This document shows positions 9,426 through 18,722 of a DNA stretch of 64,000 nucleotides, piece by piece. Made by a program: the position numbers and the translations under genes. Origin of the DNA: Devosia equisanguinis (GTDB lineage Bacteria > Pseudomonadota > Alphaproteobacteria > Rhizobiales > Devosiaceae); assembly GCF_900631955.1 (NCBI RefSeq), contig NZ_UZWD01000035.1, forward strand, positions 53,602 through 117,601. Reading direction: 5' to 3'. The notes under the pieces are model-generated. The model searched no databases. It had not been told where the DNA came from and saw only the letters and a program-made list of their open reading frames with translations. Position 1 is the first letter of the stretch. Every line of letters starts with the position of its first letter.

Positions 9426-10052
9426 TCAGCTTCGTGTTTGCACTTCGTCGACCGGATCGGTCGGATCGACGGTGCCGTCGAGCGTCGGGTCGACGCCATC
9501 GAGACCGGCAGCCGGAGCCTGTGGATCCTCGGTCAGATTGGCGCCGCCGCCCTTGATGACTTCGGTGACCTTCTGCTCCAGCCCATCGGGCAACATCGAG
9601 ATCAGCGTCTCGCCCATGCTGCGCAGCTGCGGCAGCGACTGCGAATTGCGCGCCCAGTCCGGCAGGTTGCTGCCCAGCAGCCACAGGCCGAAAATGGTGA
9701 TGACAATGGCAATCAGCACGCCGCGCAGCACGCCGAAGACGAAGCCCAGCGTCCGGTCGATCGGCCCGATGCGGCTATCGACGACAAAGTCGGCGATGCG
9801 CATGGTCAAAAGGTGCAGCACGATGAGGGCGACGATGAAGGTCACCACCACGGTGGCGATATTGGCCACCAGCTCCTCGGCGATATATTGCTGCGCGATT
9901 TCGGGGTGGTAGAGATACATATAGACGGCGATCGCGGCCGAGCCGGCCCAGGTGGCCAGCGACAGCACTTCGCGGGTGAGGCCCCGCGCCGTCGCCAGGA
10001 TCGCTGAAATCAGCACCAGTACGCCCACACCAACGTCAAATGCAGTCAGCAT
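9426..10052 (-). CDS. cvpA: CvpA family membrane protein
   Basis: Inner-membrane protein of 208 residues with four hydrophobic segments (about 5-22, 30-45, 62-86, 102-125) and the family signature around AFDVGVGVLVLISAILATARGLTREVL. CvpA homologues lie next to purF across proteobacteria, as here (123 bases upstream of purF), and have been linked to envelope stress tolerance and colicin V export. The C-terminal tail (about 165-208) is low-complexity Asp/Pro/Val/Thr and probably disordered. Confidence 0.92.
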   Translation of the reverse strand: MLTAFDVGVGVLVLISAILATARGLTREVLSLATWAGSAAIAVYMYLYHPEIAQQYIAEELVANIATVVVTFIVALIVLHLLTMRIADFVVDSRIGPIDRTLGFVFGVLRGVLIAIVITIFGLWLLGSNLPDWARNSQSLPQLRSMGETLISMLPDGLEQKVTEVIKGGGANLTEDPQAPAAGLDGVDPTLDGTVDPTDPVDEVQTRS

Positions 10053-10163
10053 ATATCTTCGCCTAGTTTTACTTGCGCCCCGGCCTTGAGGGGACCATTA
10101 GCCGCTTTGATCGCCCCTGCCAAGGGCAGCGGTCGCGCTTGCATGAAAACTCTTTGTTAACTT

Positions 10164-11564
10164 TTACCACCCTTCCGGCTCTGGCATGGGCTTCTTGCCA
10201 TTGGCGGCGATGCGGCTGACCATGTCGCTGAGCTGGGCATATTCGGTGACCTCGAGCCCCGGCGCCTTGTCGGCCGCCCCCAGCCGCCCCGTCGCCACCG
10301 AACGGAAGCCCAGCTTCTGCGCCTCGCGCAGCCGCAGCGCCCCATGCACCACCGGCCTGACGCCGCCGGCCAGCGAAATCTCGCCGAAATAGACCGCTTC
10401 CGCCGGCAGGGGCGAACCGGTCAGCGAAGAGATCAAAGCCGCCGCAACCGCCAGATCGGCCGCTGGCTCGTTGATTTTGAGACCGCCCGCCACATTGAGA
10501 TAGATGTCATTGGCCCCGATGCGCACGCCGCAGCGCGTTTCCAGCACCGCAAGCACCATGGAGAGGCGCGAGGAATCCCAGCCCACCACGGCGCGGCGGG
10601 GCGTGCCGAGTGGCGAGGGCGCCACCAGCGCCTGGATTTCGATCAGCAGCGGCCGCGTGCCTTCCATGCCGGCAAAGACGGCGGAGCCCGCTGCGTCCTT
10701 GTCACGCTGGTCGAGAAACAGGGCAGAGGGGTTGGCGACCTGTTCCAGCCCGCGCTCGGTCATGGCAAAGACGCCGATCTCGTCGGTGGCGCCATAACGA
10801 TTCTTCACCCCGCGCAGGATGCGGAAAGTGTGGCTGCTGTCGCCCTCGAAATAGAGCACAGCATCCACCATGTGCTCGACCACGCGCGGCCCGGCGATCT
10901 GGCCGTCCTTGGTGACATGCCCCACCAGCACCACCGCCGCGCCGCTCTTCTTGGCCATACGCGTCAGCGCCTGCGCTGAAGTGCGCACCTGCGTCACCGT
11001 GCCCGGTGCCGAGTCCACTCGGTCGGTCCACAGCGTCTGGATCGAATCGATGATGACGAGATCAGGCGGGGGCCCGCTTTCCAGCGTGGCGAGAATGATC
11101 TCGACATTGGTTTCGGCCGCCAGCAGCACGCCGGCCTCGCCCAGGCCCAGCCGCTGCGCCCTCAGGCGCACCTGCGCCACGGCTTCTTCGCCCGACACAT
11201 AGATGACCCGCTTCCCCTTGGCCGCCAGCGCCGCCGCCGATTGCAGCAGCAGCGTCGACTTGCCGATGCCGGGATCGCCACCCACCAGGAGTGCAGAGCC
11301 CTTCACAAACCCGCCACCGGTGACCCGGTCAAGTTCGGCGAGCCCGGTCACCACGCGCGCGGCGCTTTCGGTCTCCCCCGATAGCGGCACCAGATTGGCC
11401 GGCCGCCCATTGGACTTGGCGGCTTTCGGCCCCGCGCCCACGCCGGAATCCACGATCTCCTCGACCATGGAATTCCACTCGCCGCAGGCATCGCACCGGC
11501 CCTGCCAGCGTGTCGAGACAGCGCCGCAGGACTGACAGATGAATTGCGATCGATTCTTGGCCAT
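10164..11564 (-). CDS. radA: DNA repair protein RadA
   Basis: RecA-like branch-migration ATPase acting in recombinational repair. 466 residues with an N-terminal C4 zinc finger (Cys10, 13, 24, 27), Walker A GGDPGIGKSTLL, Walker B-like LVIIDSIQ, the RadA-specific KNRYG motif (GVKNRYGATDE) and a C-terminal Lon-protease-like domain (EIQALVAPSPLGTPRRAVVGWD ... DLAVAAALISS). Full length. It sits between the DUF1697 gene (15-base gap) and cvpA. Confidence 0.97.
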   Translation of the reverse strand: MAKNRSQFICQSCGAVSTRWQGRCDACGEWNSMVEEIVDSGVGAGPKAAKSNGRPANLVPLSGETESAARVVTGLAELDRVTGGGFVKGSALLVGGDPGIGKSTLLLQSAAALAAKGKRVIYVSGEEAVAQVRLRAQRLGLGEAGVLLAAETNVEIILATLESGPPPDLVIIDSIQTLWTDRVDSAPGTVTQVRTSAQALTRMAKKSGAAVVLVGHVTKDGQIAGPRVVEHMVDAVLYFEGDSSHTFRILRGVKNRYGATDEIGVFAMTERGLEQVANPSALFLDQRDKDAAGSAVFAGMEGTRPLLIEIQALVAPSPLGTPRRAVVGWDSSRLSMVLAVLETRCGVRIGANDIYLNVAGGLKINEPAADLAVAAALISSLTGSPLPAEAVYFGEISLAGGVRPVVHGALRLREAQKLGFRSVATGRLGAADKAPGLEVTEYAQLSDMVSRIAANGKKPMPEPEGW

Positions 11565-11579
11565 GGGTCGTTTCGTTCT

Positions 11580-12164
11580 CTATTCGTCGCCGCTGGCGGC
11601 ATTGGTGTTCTGGCGGGTCGCTCGGTCCCGCGCCTTGGCGGCGACCTTGCGCATGCTGCTCCAGCTGCGCGCAGTGTTGAGGCCGCAATGCTTGTCGATG
11701 AGCCGGATCAACCGCGAGGACTTCGCCACATCCCGGGTGAAGTCGACAATCAGATGGTCCGAGACCACATGTGTCTTCTCCGGGCCGTCATGGTCGCCAA
11801 GCCAGGCAAAGTCCAGCTTGTCCGAGGCGAAGAAGAACACAGCGGTTTCTGCCGGACGATCCTTGGCCGCAGCGGCGATCGGATCAGCCGCGATCAGCGT
11901 CTCCAGCAGGGCAGGGCGCCGCACGATCGGGGCAACATTCTCTCCCAGCCCGAACCCGCGCAGCACCACGCGCATCGCCTGTCGGGTGGCAGTCGCATCC
12001 CCTGCGAAATCGGCCACCATATTCCCGGTGTTGAGCACTGTTTCCGGCGCCATGAACCCCGCCGCTTCAGCAGCCTCCCGCCACTGCGCCATCCCCATCA
12101 GCCGATGCGTCGCCGGCCCAATGGCGCGCAGCAGGATGACATAGGGGTGGGCTTGATGAGGCAA
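11580..12164 (-). CDS. DUF1697 domain-containing protein
   Basis: Protein of 194 residues of unknown biochemical function. It matches the DUF1697 pattern: YVILLRAIG at the start (family consensus resembles hALLRGINVGG), then VLNTGNMVADF and FFFASDKLDFAW, and a basic C-terminal segment SSMRKVAAKARDR (family: R-NWnTv-KL). The usual Asn-Trp of that last motif reads SARSWSSM here. It lies 15 bases upstream of radA on the same strand and is probably co-transcribed with it. Confidence 0.7.
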   Translation of the reverse strand: MPHQAHPYVILLRAIGPATHRLMGMAQWREAAEAAGFMAPETVLNTGNMVADFAGDATATRQAMRVVLRGFGLGENVAPIVRRPALLETLIAADPIAAAAKDRPAETAVFFFASDKLDFAWLGDHDGPEKTHVVSDHLIVDFTRDVAKSSRLIRLIDKHCGLNTARSWSSMRKVAAKARDRATRQNTNAASGDE

Positions 12165-12543
12165 AAGTAGGATCTCTCAGCACGATGCCGGACGCTATCA
12201 CCGTGCCTGTTTCGCATCAAGAACAAAAAGAGAACTTTGTTGTGGATACATTCTGGAATGACCCGAACTGACCTGTGGGTAAGAGGGTTCTGCCTCGACA
12301 GGCACAACGATCACTGGTCCGCCCTCGGGCTCGACCCGAGGGCCTGTCAGCGCGCCACCAGAGTGGCACTGACGCGCGTGGGGCTTGGCCCTCGGGTCGA
12401 GCCCGAGGGCGGTGTGGTGGGTGGGACGCCGCCTGCCCGCGAGATAGAGCGAGGAACCAACAGCACTCTCTGCGCCATGGTTCGTCACCTCTGCTCCGCC
12501 CCCTGTTTCAGGACGAGGCCGGGTGGGGGGCTAGACAGCACCC
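12165..12543. repeat. Gene-free stretch with a large type-A inverted repeat and a degenerate type-B element
   Basis: Positions 12319-12344 and 12387-12412 are perfect 26-bp reverse complements (arm core CCCTCGGG-CTCGA-CCCGAGGG) around a 42-base spacer; each arm is itself nearly palindromic, so cruciform or single-arm hairpins are both possible. A degenerate type-B element follows at about 12495-12535 (CGCCCCCTGTTTCAGGACGA, then GGTGGGGGG). No credible gene is visible. Confidence 0.65.
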
Positions 12544-13671
12544 CTATTCCGGCAGCCGTCCGTCCCCGACATAGTTCCGGTTATACCGCCCCTTGAGGCT
12601 GGTGAGCATCTCATAGCCAATGGTGCCCGCGGCGTCGGCCTGGTCGTCCACGCTCACATGCGGCCCGAACACCTCCGCGCCCTCGCCCGGCATCGGCAGG
12701 TCCGATCCCAGTTCGGTCACGTCGATGACGGAAATATCCATGGAGATGCGGCCCACCACCGGGCAGAGCTTGCCGCGGATATAGACCTTGCCACCCGGCC
12801 GCTGATTGGTGCCCGAGAGCGAGCGGAAGAAACCATCGGCATAGCCATGGGCGATGATGGCCAGCTTGGAATTGCGGTTGAGCGTATAGGTGGCGCCATA
12901 ACCCACCGATTCTCCGGTCCGCCCCTCGGTCACCTGCAGGATCGGCACATGCAGCGTTACCACTGTGCCCATGGGGTTCTTCCGGCCCGCCACGGCGCGG
13001 CCGCCATAAAGGGCAATCCCGGGCCGTACCATCTGGAAATGATAGTCGCGCCCGGTCATCAGGGCGGCCGAATTGGCCAGTGACGCGGGGATGCCGGGAA
13101 ACTGCGCCATAACCGAACCGAACAGCGCCAGCTGGGTACGGTTCTTTTCGTGGCTTGGCTGATCGGCACAGGCCAGGTGGCTCATCACCATTTGCGGGGC
13201 ATAGCCCAGCCGCTCAATGCGCTCGCGCACCAGCGCCGCCTCGTTGAGGCGGAAGCCCAGCCGGTTGATGCCGGTGTCGAAATGGAAGGCGCTGGGATAG
13301 GCCTCATTGCGCTCGATGCACTTGCCCAGCCATTCCTCCAGCATCGCCATCGAGCCGATGACCGGCATCAGGTTCTGGCGGATATAGAGATTTGCGGCGC
13401 CCGGATAGAGGCCGCCGAGAATGAAGATATGGGCATCGGGCAGGGCGGCGCGCACCGTCATGCCTTCGTCCGGCGTCGCCACGAAGAAGAAGCGGGCGCC
13501 CGCGGCGTGCAGCGCCTTGCTCGACATTTCGATACCGGTGCCATAGGCGTCGGCCTTCACCACGGCGGCAGTCAACGCGCCGGCGCTCACCTTGTCGAGG
13601 GCGCGCCAGTTGCGGGCCAAAGCGCCCAGATCGATGCTTAATTGCCCGCCAAGGCCAGAGGTCAGCGTCAT
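12544..13671 (-). CDS. alr: Alanine racemase
   Basis: PLP-dependent interconversion of L- and D-alanine for peptidoglycan. 375 residues, usual length. The PLP lysine is Lys39 in AVVKADAYG, and the catalytic tyrosine of the opposite subunit is Tyr262 in GYGATY. HFDTGINRLGF and QMVRPGIALYGG are family hallmarks, and the C-terminal beta domain contains VVGRISMDISVIDVTE. The start lies two bases after the dnaB stop, as in the dnaB-alr pair of related genomes. Confidence 0.97.
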   Translation of the reverse strand: MTLTSGLGGQLSIDLGALARNWRALDKVSAGALTAAVVKADAYGTGIEMSSKALHAAGARFFFVATPDEGMTVRAALPDAHIFILGGLYPGAANLYIRQNLMPVIGSMAMLEEWLGKCIERNEAYPSAFHFDTGINRLGFRLNEAALVRERIERLGYAPQMVMSHLACADQPSHEKNRTQLALFGSVMAQFPGIPASLANSAALMTGRDYHFQMVRPGIALYGGRAVAGRKNPMGTVVTLHVPILQVTEGRTGESVGYGATYTLNRNSKLAIIAHGYADGFFRSLSGTNQRPGGKVYIRGKLCPVVGRISMDISVIDVTELGSDLPMPGEGAEVFGPHVSVDDQADAAGTIGYEMLTSLKGRYNRNYVGDGRLPE

Positions 13672-13673
13672 GC

Positions 13674-15158
13674 CTATTCCATGCGTTCGGGCAGGTAGTC
13701 TGCCCGAGCAAGGTTACCAAAGCGGGTAAATTGCGCCTCGAAGCTGAGCTGCACCGTGCCGGTGGGACCGTGACGCTGCTTGGCGATGATCACTTCCGCC
13801 TTGCCGTGCACTTTCTCCATTTCCGCCTGCCAGGTCAGATGTTCGGGCGTACCCTCCTTGGGCTCCTTGTTCTTGAGATAGTATTCTTCGCGATACACGA
13901 ACAGAACCACGTCCGCGTCCTGCTCGATAGAGCCCGATTCGCGAAGATCCGCCAGTTGCGGATGCTTGTCGTCGCGGGCTTCCACCTGGCGGGAGAGCTG
14001 GGACAGCGCGATGACGGGCACTTCCAGCTCCTTGGCCAGGGCCTTGAGCGTGGTGGTGATCTCGGTCAGTTCCTGCACGCGGTTCTGGCTCGAGGCTTTC
14101 GAGGAGCCGGACAACAGCTGCAAATAGTCGACGATCAAAAGGTCGAGCCCCTTCTGCCGCTTCAGCCGCCGCGCCCGCGCCGCCAGCTGCGCCACGCTGA
14201 GACCGCCGGTATCGTCGATATAGAGCGGCACCTTGCTCATGATGTTGGACACATCGACCAGCTTGGTAAACTGGCTGTCATGGATACGGCCGCGGCGAAT
14301 GTCCGAGGAGGAAATTTCCGCCTGCTCGGCCAGAATACGCGTGGCCAGCTGTTCCGAACTCATTTCCAGGCTGAAAAAGCCGACAATGCCGCCATCGACG
14401 GTCTTGCTGTGTCCATCGGCGGTCACGTCGCCGCGCCAGGCTTTTGCGACATTATAGGCGATATTGGTGACGAGCGAGGTCTTGCCCATGGCGGGGCGGC
14501 CGGCCAGCACGATCAAGTCCGAGCGCTGCAATCCGCCCATCTGCCTGTCGAGGTCGTGCAGGGCCGTGGCGACGCCGGAAAGCCCGCCATCGCGCTGAAA
14601 GGCTTCGCCAGCCATCTGGATGGAGGCGGTCAGGGCGCTCGAAAAGCTCTGAAAGCCCCCGTCATAGCGACCCTTTTCGGCCAGCTGGAACAGCTCGCCC
14701 TCCACCTTTTCGATCTGCTTGACCGGCGTCATCTCGACATCCGATTCATAGGCGACCGACACCATTTCCTCACCCACGAGGATCAGGCTGCGGCGAATGG
14801 CCAGGTCATAGATCGCCTGCCCATAGTCGGCGGCGTTGATGACCGTAGTTGCCTCGGCGGCGAGGCGCGCCAGATATTGCGCCATGGTCAATTCGGGCAA
14901 CAGTTGGTCGGGCAGGTGTGTCTTGATGGTGGTCGGGTCGGCCGATTTGCCGGCGCGGATGATTTTGCCGGCAATCTCGTAGATATTGCGATGCACCGGC
15001 TCGTAGAAATGTTCGGGCATCAGGAAGTCGGCGACGCGATAGAAGGCGTCGTTATTGATCAGGATCGCGCCCAGCAGTGCCTGTTCGGCTTCCACATTGT
15101 GGGGCGCGAGGCGGAAGGACTTTTCTTCGGCGATAGGCAGCCTAGCAATCTCGGCCAT
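13674..15158 (-). CDS. dnaB: Replicative DNA helicase DnaB
   Basis: Hexameric 5'-3' helicase of the replication fork. 494 residues: N-terminal domain (about 15-120, APHNVEAEQALLGAIL), linker, then a RecA-like ATPase with Walker A GRPAMGKT (220-227), DLLIVDYLQLL (Walker B) and LSQLSRQVEARDDKHP (sensor region). No intein or insertion. It is followed by alr. The roughly 230 bases between it and rplI include a terminator, so dnaB probably has its own promoter. Confidence 0.97.
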   Translation of the reverse strand: MAEIARLPIAEEKSFRLAPHNVEAEQALLGAILINNDAFYRVADFLMPEHFYEPVHRNIYEIAGKIIRAGKSADPTTIKTHLPDQLLPELTMAQYLARLAAEATTVINAADYGQAIYDLAIRRSLILVGEEMVSVAYESDVEMTPVKQIEKVEGELFQLAEKGRYDGGFQSFSSALTASIQMAGEAFQRDGGLSGVATALHDLDRQMGGLQRSDLIVLAGRPAMGKTSLVTNIAYNVAKAWRGDVTADGHSKTVDGGIVGFFSLEMSSEQLATRILAEQAEISSSDIRRGRIHDSQFTKLVDVSNIMSKVPLYIDDTGGLSVAQLAARARRLKRQKGLDLLIVDYLQLLSGSSKASSQNRVQELTEITTTLKALAKELEVPVIALSQLSRQVEARDDKHPQLADLRESGSIEQDADVVLFVYREEYYLKNKEPKEGTPEHLTWQAEMEKVHGKAEVIIAKQRHGPTGTVQLSFEAQFTRFGNLARADYLPERME

Positions 15159-15340
15159 GACGGTTCCTGGGGTGTTAACCTTTCTTAATCACGCGACTCG
15201 GGCATGAGTCTTGGGCTAACGGCGCGCCGGTTAAGTTAGTGCGAATGGCGACTGTGATCACTGGGGACAACGGGGAATGTGATCGCCCGGGCTTGTGCCG
15301 CTTTCGCGCCGATTCTCTGTCCGTCTTGCCCTCGAAAAGC

Positions 15341-15368
15341 AAAAGGCCGGGCGCTGAGCCCGGCCTTT
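15341..15368 (-). terminator. Rho-independent terminator downstream of rplI
   Basis: Stem GGCCGGGC / GCCCGGCC (15345-15352 with 15358-15365), extended by an A/T collar. On the minus strand it is followed by TTTTGCTTTT. It ends the rpsF-rpsR-rplI transcript 24 bases after rplI. Confidence 0.88.
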
Positions 15369-15391
15369 CGAATGCAGTTTGGCGTCGAAGA

Positions 15392-15958
15392 CTACTCTTC
15401 GAAACGGTCGTCCTGGGCAGCGTCGGCCTGGCCGGCAGCGAAGTCGCCGCCTTCGTCAGCTTCGAACGTGTGCACGGTGACGTCTTCACCGGCAGCCTGA
15501 CGCTCCGCTTCGTCACCCGAACGGGCGACGTTGACGGTGATCGAGACGGCAACGTCGGCATGCAGCGACAGCGACACGGTGTGGACGCCGACCGACTTGA
15601 TGGCGTCGGGCAGGTCGACCTGGTTGCGCTGGATGGTGAAACCGTCATTGGCCAGGGCCTCGACGATGTCACGAGCAGCGACCGAACCATAGAGCTGGCC
15701 GGTTTCACCAGCCTGACGGATCAGCACGACGGCATGGCCGTTGAGACCTTCGGCAATGCCGGCAGCGGCGTTGCGGCGCTCTTCGTTGCGCTGCTCGATG
15801 TGAGCACGCTCGTTTTCGAAACGCTTGCGGTTGGCTTCCGTAGCGCGCAGGGCCTTGCCCTGGGGCAGAAGGAAGTTACGGGCAAAGCCGTCCTTGACGT
15901 TGACTTCGTCGCCGATCGTGCCGGTGCGGCCGATGCGCTCGAGCAGAATGACTTTCAT
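15392..15958 (-). CDS. rplI: 50S ribosomal protein bL9
   Basis: Large-subunit protein. 188 residues with the conserved N-terminal rRNA-binding domain [36 protein letters not shown], a long connecting helix and a C-terminal domain with [16 protein letters not shown]. The C-terminal 40 residues are an acidic, Ala-rich extension beyond the usual length of about 150, ending DDRFEE. Last gene of rpsF-rpsR-rplI. Confidence 0.97.
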   Translation of the reverse strand: MKVILLERIGRTGTIGDEVNVKDGFARNFLLPQGKALRATEANRKRFENERAHIEQRNEERRNAAAGIAEGLNGHAVVLIRQAGETGQLYGSVAARDIVEALANDGFTIQRNQVDLPDAIKSVGVHTVSLSLHADVAVSITVNVARSGDEAERQAAGEDVTVHTFEADEGGDFAAGQADAAQDDRFEE

Positions 15959-16062
15959 GTCTTTTATCCTTTGGCTGTCCCGCCTCTGGGGCGGTTAGGA
16001 GCCGCGAACCATTCGCGACCCCAGCTTTGGTGGAGGCAAACTGGATGCCACCACCATCGTCA

Positions 16063-16127
16063 CCACCCGGCTTGACCGGGTGGTCCATACTTCCGCGCCG
16101 CTGGATTGCCCGGTCAAGCCGGGCAAT
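16063..16127. repeat. Type-A double hairpin between rpsR and rplI
   Basis: Two adjacent palindromes: CCACCCGG-CTTGA-CCGGGTGG (16063-16083) and ATTGCCCGG-TCAAG-CCGGGCAAT (16105-16127). The loops CTTGA and TCAAG are complementary, so the halves are inverted copies of one unit. Being inside the ribosomal protein operon, the element is transcribed and could affect mRNA stability or L9 dosage (inference). Confidence 0.6.
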
Positions 16128-16151
16128 GACGGCAATCATGAAGTCTGTGTT

Positions 16152-16406
16152 TTACTGCACTGCGTAGGGCATCAGGCCGATGAAGCGGGCGCGCTTGATG
16201 GCACGAGCCAGTTCACGCTGCTTCTTGGCAGAAACGGCGGTGATGCGGCTCGGCACGATCTTGCCGCGCTCGGAGACGTAGCGGCTCAGCAGGCGCACGT
16301 CCTTGTAGTCGATCTTCGGCGCGCCTTCACCCGAGAACGGGCAGGTCTTGCGACGACGCTGGAACGGGCGTCGGGCCTGGGAAGTGGTAAGGTCTTTAAT
16401 AGCCAT
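16152..16406 (-). CDS. rpsR: 30S ribosomal protein bS18
   Basis: Small-subunit protein of 84 residues that dimerises with S6 on 16S r[41 protein letters not shown] and the [18 protein letters not shown] tail are diagnostic. The gene lies 18 bases after rpsF. Confidence 0.98.
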   Translation of the reverse strand: MAIKDLTTSQARRPFQRRRKTCPFSGEGAPKIDYKDVRLLSRYVSERGKIVPSRITAVSAKKQRELARAIKRARFIGLMPYAVQ

Positions 16407-16424
16407 TTTTACTCGTTCCTTATC

Positions 16425-16829
16425 TTAGAAGCGGCGCGGACGGCGTTCGCCGGAGAAGCCACCGCGGTCGCCACCGGGACGGCCACCGCCATCGCGGTCA
16501 TCGCGATCGCGCTTCTGCATCATCGCGGACGGGCCTTCTTCCAGCTCGTCGACGCGCACGGTCATGAAGCGCAGGATGTCTTCATTGATGCGCATCTGGC
16601 GTTCCATCTCGGCAATGGCAGCAGCCGGAGCGTCGAGATTGAGCAGGGTGTAGTGCGCCTTGCGGTTCTTGCGGATGCGGTAGGAGAGACCCTTGAGACC
16701 CCAATATTCGTTCTTGGTCACCTTGCCGCCGCCCTGAGCCAGGATGTCGGTGAGGGCCGTGGTCAGTTCTTCGACCTGCTGCTGGGACACGTCCTGGCGC
16801 GCGAGGAAGATATGTTCGTAGAGGGCCAT
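16425..16829 (-). CDS. rpsF: 30S ribosomal protein bS6
   Basis: Small-subunit protein of 134 residues and partner of S18. The start ATG at 16827-16829 is preceded by AAGGAAGG about seven bases upstream; the longer open frame to 16862 lacks support. It begins [13 protein letters not shown], followed by the ferredoxin-like core ([31 protein letters not shown]). The C-terminal 35 residues are a highly charged Arg/Asp/Gly extension ([18 protein letters not shown]) longer than in E. coli S6. About 240 untranslated bases lie upstream. Confidence 0.97.
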   Translation of the reverse strand: MALYEHIFLARQDVSQQQVEELTTALTDILAQGGGKVTKNEYWGLKGLSYRIRKNRKAHYTLLNLDAPAAAIAEMERQMRINEDILRFMTVRVDELEEGPSAMMQKRDRDDRDGGGRPGGDRGGFSGERRPRRF

Positions 16830-17069
16830 TGATGCGCCTTCCTTTCGAGTTTCACTCAGCAATGCCTGGCGCGGAGCCCCTTCGAAGCCGGAAAGGCGTC
16901 AAAGCAGTCTTGCAAAGAGCGGGAACACGGGAGGCCGGGTTCGAAGAACCCTATCTTTCCCAAAGCAAGGTTCGGAGAACCCCGTCTGCCAAAGGAAAAA
17001 CCCTCCGTTCAGCCCCCGGCCAAACGAATTGCTGGCGTCGCTATAGGGGAACCGGCCCGGTCTGGCAAG
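16830..17069. other. Upstream region / possible leader of rpsF
   Basis: A 240-base gap between the rpsF start and the end of the diguanylate cyclase gene; it must contain the rpsF operon promoter. Two related segments GGTTCGAAGAACCC (about 16938-16951) and GGTTCGGAGAACCC (about 16970-16983) form short GGTTC/GAACC hairpins 32 bases apart. They could be leader structures, but I cannot assign them to the known S6:S18 autoregulatory motif. Confidence 0.35.
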
Positions 17070-18554
17070 TCACATTGTCCGTCTGATGACGTTGCGACGC
17101 CGCGGCGCTGATGGGTTTGTTTTCGGCGCTTCGGTAGGCCGGTGCGTGCAAGGAGCGGCGCTGACGACGAGGTTTCGCCCGCCATGTTTGGCGGCGTAGA
17201 GGGCCGCGTCGGTGACCGCAAGCAGTTCGGTCTGGTTGCAGCCAGACGTTCCCATGCCGACGCCGATGCTGACCGTGGCATGGATTGCTACCCCGTCCGG
17301 CGTCAGGATCGCGGTGGCGGCTATCGCCGAGCGCAAAGCCTCGGCTGTCGCAAGATTGGCCGCATCATCGGGTCGGGCGAGAATGGCGGCAAATTCTTCG
17401 CCGCCAAGGCGACCGATGATGGCCTGCTGCGGCAGCGCCTGACGCATCACCTCCGCCAGGGTCCGCAGCGCATTGTCGCCTGCGGCATGGCCAAAACTGT
17501 CATTGATCGCCTTGAAGTGGTCGACATCGAGCATCAGCAAGCCGAACGCGCCGTTTCGGCCGCTGACCTGCTGATTGAGACGGGTCAGGAAAGCGCCGCG
17601 ATTGAGCACGCCGGTCAGCGGATCGTGGGCCGCCAGGTGCCGCAACTCGGTATTCATCCCGCGCCAGGCGCTGCTGATCGCCGAAACTGCAAAGGCGCCC
17701 ATTGCCATCATGCCGATCGAAAGCCTGAAGGATGTGACTTCGGCCGGGGTCACCAATTCATAGGGCAGGCGGAAATAGCCCAGCGGTACCGCAATCAATA
17801 TCCAGGTGCAGGTCGCCGCGGTCAGGATGGCACTGGCGAATGGCCGGAAAACGATGGCGCACCACAAAAGACCCGGCACCACATAGGTCGGTGCGCCCGG
17901 ACCGCCAATGCCGCTCATCGACAGGATGAGTACGGAAAGGCATGCCAGTGCCCCATATTGGTGCAGCCTTTGCTGGCTGCTGCGGGACAGGAAGCGCAAG
18001 GAGCCGGAGGCGGCAGCCAGCACCAGTGGCAAATAGAGGGCGTAATTGACAAATTCCGCCGCCAGCCAGATGCCGAAAGCGCTCCCCGCCGGCATTCCAA
18101 ACAGGATGGGGCCGCTGAGCCCGCCGGCCACTGCAGTGGTCACCGAAGCCACGGCAACGACGACAATGGTCATCACCACGTCTTCGGGCGATCCCAGCCG
18201 CAGCGGGGTCACGCCGCGCCATCGGGCGAGCGTGAAGCCGGCCGCAATGCCCACCAGATTGGCGCCATTGAGCAGGACAATGCTCAAAAGGCTCGAACCC
18301 GCATAAAGGTCGCCCAATCCATAACCGATGATCGCGCCGATCCAGACGAGCAGCCGATTGGCGCGCGGCCGCACCAGCAGCCAACCCAGCAGCAGCGCAT
18401 TGGCAGGCCAGATGCTGGCCAACGAGAACAGAAAGCGCGAGTGAATGCCGACGAGGCAGGCCGCCAAAACCATGACGCACACGACAAAGGCTTCGACCAG
18501 CGGTATGTCGAGATCGATTTTCCAACGGTGGCCCTGACTTGGCCCTTTCAGCAT
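17070..18554 (-). CDS. Membrane diguanylate cyclase (MASE1-like sensor plus GGDEF)
   Basis: Makes cyclic di-GMP from two GTP. 494 residues from the ATG at 18552-18554, chosen because GAGGAGAA lies about ten bases upstream; an ATG 21 codons earlier is possible. The first 290 residues are eight or more hydrophobic helices resembling MASE1 (FSLASIWPANALLLGWLLVRP). The C-terminal GGDEF domain has DPLTGVLNRGAF, DVDHFKAINDSFGHAAGD and the active-site GGEEF. The position of the inhibitory RxxD motif before GGEEF is QQAI, so feedback inhibition is probably absent. The signal sensed is unknown. Confidence 0.9.
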   Translation of the reverse strand: MLKGPSQGHRWKIDLDIPLVEAFVVCVMVLAACLVGIHSRFLFSLASIWPANALLLGWLLVRPRANRLLVWIGAIIGYGLGDLYAGSSLLSIVLLNGANLVGIAAGFTLARWRGVTPLRLGSPEDVVMTIVVVAVASVTTAVAGGLSGPILFGMPAGSAFGIWLAAEFVNYALYLPLVLAAASGSLRFLSRSSQQRLHQYGALACLSVLILSMSGIGGPGAPTYVVPGLLWCAIVFRPFASAILTAATCTWILIAVPLGYFRLPYELVTPAEVTSFRLSIGMMAMGAFAVSAISSAWRGMNTELRHLAAHDPLTGVLNRGAFLTRLNQQVSGRNGAFGLLMLDVDHFKAINDSFGHAAGDNALRTLAEVMRQALPQQAIIGRLGGEEFAAILARPDDAANLATAEALRSAIAATAILTPDGVAIHATVSIGVGMGTSGCNQTELLAVTDAALYAAKHGGRNLVVSAAPCTHRPTEAPKTNPSAPRRRNVIRRTM

Positions 18555-18722
18555 CGTATCCGTTCTCCTCGCCAGAGCCTCGCGCACATCCCCTAAGAAA
18601 GTGTGCGTTTGGCCCATGGGGGTTTACGCGCCTTGACTCTGCCACAACCAGACTGCAAAGCCGCAGGTAAGCGTGCGCTCAGTTAACGAAGTGGCGCATT
18701 GAGGTCTTTAGAGGGGGCGCAG

